Source of the DNA: Cyclobacteriaceae bacterium
GTDB taxonomy: Bacteria > Bacteroidota > Bacteroidia > Cytophagales > Cyclobacteriaceae
Direction of reading: 5' to 3'
Length of the DNA stretch: 8,200 nucleotides
Assembly: GCA_025455225.1 (NCBI GenBank)
Contig: JALOMY010000115.1
Location: 1 to 8,200 of the forward strand
Positions 6,706 through 8,200 of the stretch are shown here, one piece after another (the first letter of the stretch is position 1; every line of letters begins with the position of its first letter). The notes under the pieces were generated by a model. The model worked only from the letters and a program-made list of their open reading frames with translations. It was not told the DNA's origin and made no database searches. The translations under genes were made by a program, and so were the position numbers.

Positions 6706-7542
6706 TTACTTATGACGGGGTTCGTAGATCAACCTCAGAAAAGTACTGAGCCGTTCCCGCTCTTTAGAAACCGGAATACCCTGAACGATACCAACCATTA
6801 AAGATTCCTGTATTACCAATCGCATCTGCGGGCGAATTACCATCTCGAAATTATCCTTTTGAAAAAGACTATTAAACTCAATACCGATAAAATTACGTGA
6901 CTCGGGAATCATATAGTGAAAGTTTATATTTAGTTCAAACTGTTTTTTCCATTCATTGCTCGCAATATCCAGATGGAATTGCGGTCCGGTATAAAGTAAT
7001 GTATGAAAATCTCTTCCCAATTGCTTGGCAGTAATAAAGAACGGATTGAATTGATTGCCCTGAAATGGTTTTGACCATGAGATAATATTGAGGTCAGCAA
7101 ACTCCAATTCATTTATGTAACCCAAAGCAAATGACGATCGAAATCGTTGGGAAACATGAAAGGTCCATTGTGCTGCAGTTTTAATAGATTCTAACCTATT
7201 GGAGGGACGTTCCTGAGCTAATCCATTTGGTGGAAGGGTATAATACGTAATGGGCAATTCAATTTCCAGCCCTAACCGATCAGCTGGCGCCCACTCATAT
7301 TCAACCAAGGCATGGTATTTATCAAATCTAAGCTTATCAACCATACCAAAACCAATATTCCACTCTCGCTCCCCTTTATGAGCCCCGAGATCCCGTATCA
7401 GGTCAATGTATAAAGGCTCTGCATGACGCAGTTTAAAGGGATTCTTCTTCTCCTGATCGTTGAATAAAGAATCCAGATGTTGTGCCTGAATTGAATTTAT
7501 CTCAATGAAAATAAAACAAAATAATACCATGAAAGTCCTCAT
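6706..7542 (-). CDS. Secreted/outer-membrane protein with HAEPLYIDLIRDLGA motif, unknown function
   Basis: The 278-residue product has a signal peptide (hydrophobic residues 4-15, likely cleavage after IQA at 18-20, mature start Gln-His). Just after it, at residues 40-54, comes HAEPLYIDLIRDLGA, then a Lys-Gly-Glu-rich turn and strand-like segments such as KYHALVEYEWAPADRLGLEIELP and QWTFHVSQRFRSSFALGYI. I recall this motif and layout from uncharacterised Bacteroidota proteins, but I cannot attach a proven function. Alternating strands ending in FLRLIYEP suggest an outer-membrane barrel or barrel-like channel. Cys9 lies inside the signal peptide and is not in a lipobox, so this is not a lipoprotein. 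The gene lies between the 118-residue small protein (70 bases upstream) and the barrel protein (78 bases downstream) on the same strand. Gene reality is secure; function is unknown. Confidence 0.75.
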   Translation of the reverse strand: MRTFMVLFCFIFIEINSIQAQHLDSLFNDQEKKNPFKLRHAEPLYIDLIRDLGAHKGEREWNIGFGMVDKLRFDKYHALVEYEWAPADRLGLEIELPITYYTLPPNGLAQERPSNRLESIKTAAQWTFHVSQRFRSSFALGYINELEFADLNIISWSKPFQGNQFNPFFITAKQLGRDFHTLLYTGPQFHLDIASNEWKKQFELNINFHYMIPESRNFIGIEFNSLFQKDNFEMVIRPQMRLVIQESLMVGIVQGIPVSKERERLSTFLRLIYEPRHK

Positions 7543-7570
7543 CTCTCTAACTAATTAAATACCAGAAATG

Positions 7571-7592
7571 GTCTTGTATGCATGTACAAGAC
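7571..7592. repeat. Perfect 8-bp inverted repeat in the leader of the HAEP-motif gene
   Basis: GTCTTGTA (7571-7578) and TACAAGAC (7585-7592) are exact reverse complements around TGCATG. On the minus strand the element begins 20 bases after the stop of the 118-residue gene and ends 28 bases before the next start codon. It could be a weak terminator or attenuator, or a palindromic operator. No T run follows it on either strand, so a classical intrinsic terminator is unlikely. Confidence 0.5.
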
Positions 7593-7612
7593 TTTGAATT
7601 ACTAAGAAGGAA

Positions 7613-7969
7613 TCAGAGGGATGACTCGGGCGGAGGACACGTAATGGCAGAATGACTGTCCGGTAAAATACCCGAATAAGAATCCGGTAAATAGATTTCA
7701 GTTATTAATAAGTTCTGACGACTCATCAGAACTGATGTTGGATTATTGATGCTTAGTAGTTTGGAAAGATTAAAGAATTCAGACTCTGCCTCACGCTCAT
7801 CGCCTGGAGATTGATCCTCAATTTCGAGGGTTACCTCAATGATAAACTCAGATATGGAATTAATTTCATCTTCATTCTGAACTGAAGTGTATTTTGTTTC
7901 AGTTACAGAATGAAACAACACCACGTTGAGTGTAATTATCAAAAAGAAATTGGAAATCAGCCTTTGCAT
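7613..7969 (-). CDS. Small exported or membrane-anchored protein, unknown function, CPPPE tail
   Basis: I do not recognise this 118-residue protein. An N-terminal hydrophobic segment (residues 4-19, FFLIITLNVVLF) after a short basic start suggests a signal peptide or membrane anchor, but no clear AxA cleavage site is visible. Residues 31-68 are strongly acidic (Glu/Asp-rich). The only cysteine is Cys111 in the terminal segment TCPPPESSL. The protein is probably envelope-localised, as its two downstream neighbours are. It could be a small accessory or metal-related protein that goes with the HAEP-motif gene, but that is only inference from adjacency. The start ATG (7969) sits 7 bases beyond a perfect -7 promoter element, so the leader would be almost absent. 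The signal-like N-terminus, start and stop placement and operon-like position favour a real gene. Confidence 0.6.
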   Translation of the reverse strand: MQRLISNFFLIITLNVVLFHSVTETKYTSVQNEDEINSISEFIIEVTLEIEDQSPGDEREAESEFFNLSKLLSINNPTSVLMSRQNLLITEIYLPDSYSGILPDSHSAITCPPPESSL

Positions 7970-7976
7970 GCCGCTG

Positions 7977-7984
7977 CAAAAATA
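7977..7984 (-). promoter_or_regulatory. Possible -7 promoter element for the 118-residue gene
   Basis: TATTTTTG (complement of 7977-7984) matches TAnnTTTG fully and is the same eight bases as the apt -7 element. It lies in the 38-base gap upstream of the start codon at 7969. No TTG is found 17-23 bases upstream, and only 7 bases separate it from the ATG, so transcripts would be leaderless or nearly so. The match may be chance in AT-rich DNA. Confidence 0.35.
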
Positions 7985-8007
7985 ATAGTAAATTCTAAAT
8001 ACGAGTA

Positions 8008-8200
8008 TTATCGGCTGGTGAATCCAGGATCAACTTTAACCAACTCACCGTTTTTAAACCGGATAAAGCTTACAAGTTGATTATCTCGTTCATACCTGAA
8101 GTCATATCCGAAAAACAGAAATCCCGGAATAATTCCTCGTGAAAATCCATTCTGAAAATAAACACCGTGCTTTTTTAACATTGTGCCGGCAAACAACATA
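8008..8200 (-). CDS. 3' end of an unrecognised gene, truncated by the window edge
   Basis: An open frame on the minus strand runs from the window edge to a TAA at 8008-8010, giving 63 residues. A start codon lies only one base from the edge (complement of 8197-8199), so the true start may be there or upstream; a longer gene is more likely. The visible part holds a Gly/Phe-rich segment (GIIPGFLFFGYDFRYERD) and ends with FIRFKNGELVKVDPGFTSR. The final pattern, strand-(F)-NGELV-turn, recalls the last hairpin of small secreted proteins of the DUF2845/SmpA style, but this is a loose resemblance only. The next gene starts 38 bases downstream on the same strand. Function is unknown. Confidence 0.55.
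   Translation of the reverse strand, partial: MLFAGTMLKKHGVYFQNGFSRGIIPGFLFFGYDFRYERDNQLVSFIRFKNGELVKVDPGFTSR

Overview
The window looks like chromosomal DNA of a Bacteroidota member, probably of the Cytophagales type. This is an inference from four things: Bacteroidota-style -7 promoter elements (TAnnTTTG) with no obvious Shine-Dalgarno sequences, several uncharacterised secreted or outer-membrane proteins with short signal peptides ending before Gln, an approximately 900-residue two-domain M16 peptidase, and a stand-alone LON-domain protein. I see no mobile element, CRISPR array, tRNA or rRNA. No gap between genes exceeds about 80 bases.

Layout. (1) Bases 1-2628, plus strand: the 3' part of a two-domain M16 zinc peptidase whose start lies before the window. 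(2) Bases 2649-2676: a perfect 12-bp hairpin that probably ends transcription from both sides. (3) Bases 2673-3824, minus strand: apt (adenine phosphoribosyltransferase) followed 30 bases later by a small LON-domain protein, very likely one transcript from a recognisable promoter at 3845-3875. (4) Bases 3898-4311, plus strand: an OsmC/YhfA-like protein, divergent from apt. It runs tail-to-tail into hutI with only 4 bases between the stops. (5) Bases 4316-8200, minus strand: a same-strand block. In transcription order it holds the 3' end of an unrecognised gene, a 118-residue exported or membrane-anchored protein of unknown function, a 278-residue secreted protein with an HAEPLYIDLIRDLGA motif, a 349-residue predicted outer-membrane barrel, and hutI (imidazolonepropionase), which starts 5 bases after the barrel gene.

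How the genes work together. The identified enzymes are housekeeping or catabolic: adenine salvage (apt), histidine degradation (hutI), peroxide/thiol chemistry (OsmC type) and proteolysis (M16). The least understood part is 5578-8199, where three consecutive exported proteins of unknown function lead into hutI with no other histidine-degradation gene visible. I do not see a clear new defence or mobile system. The best candidates for a second look are the envelope-protein block, the apt/LON-domain pairing, the non-ATG start of hutI, and the hairpins that overlap stop codons.
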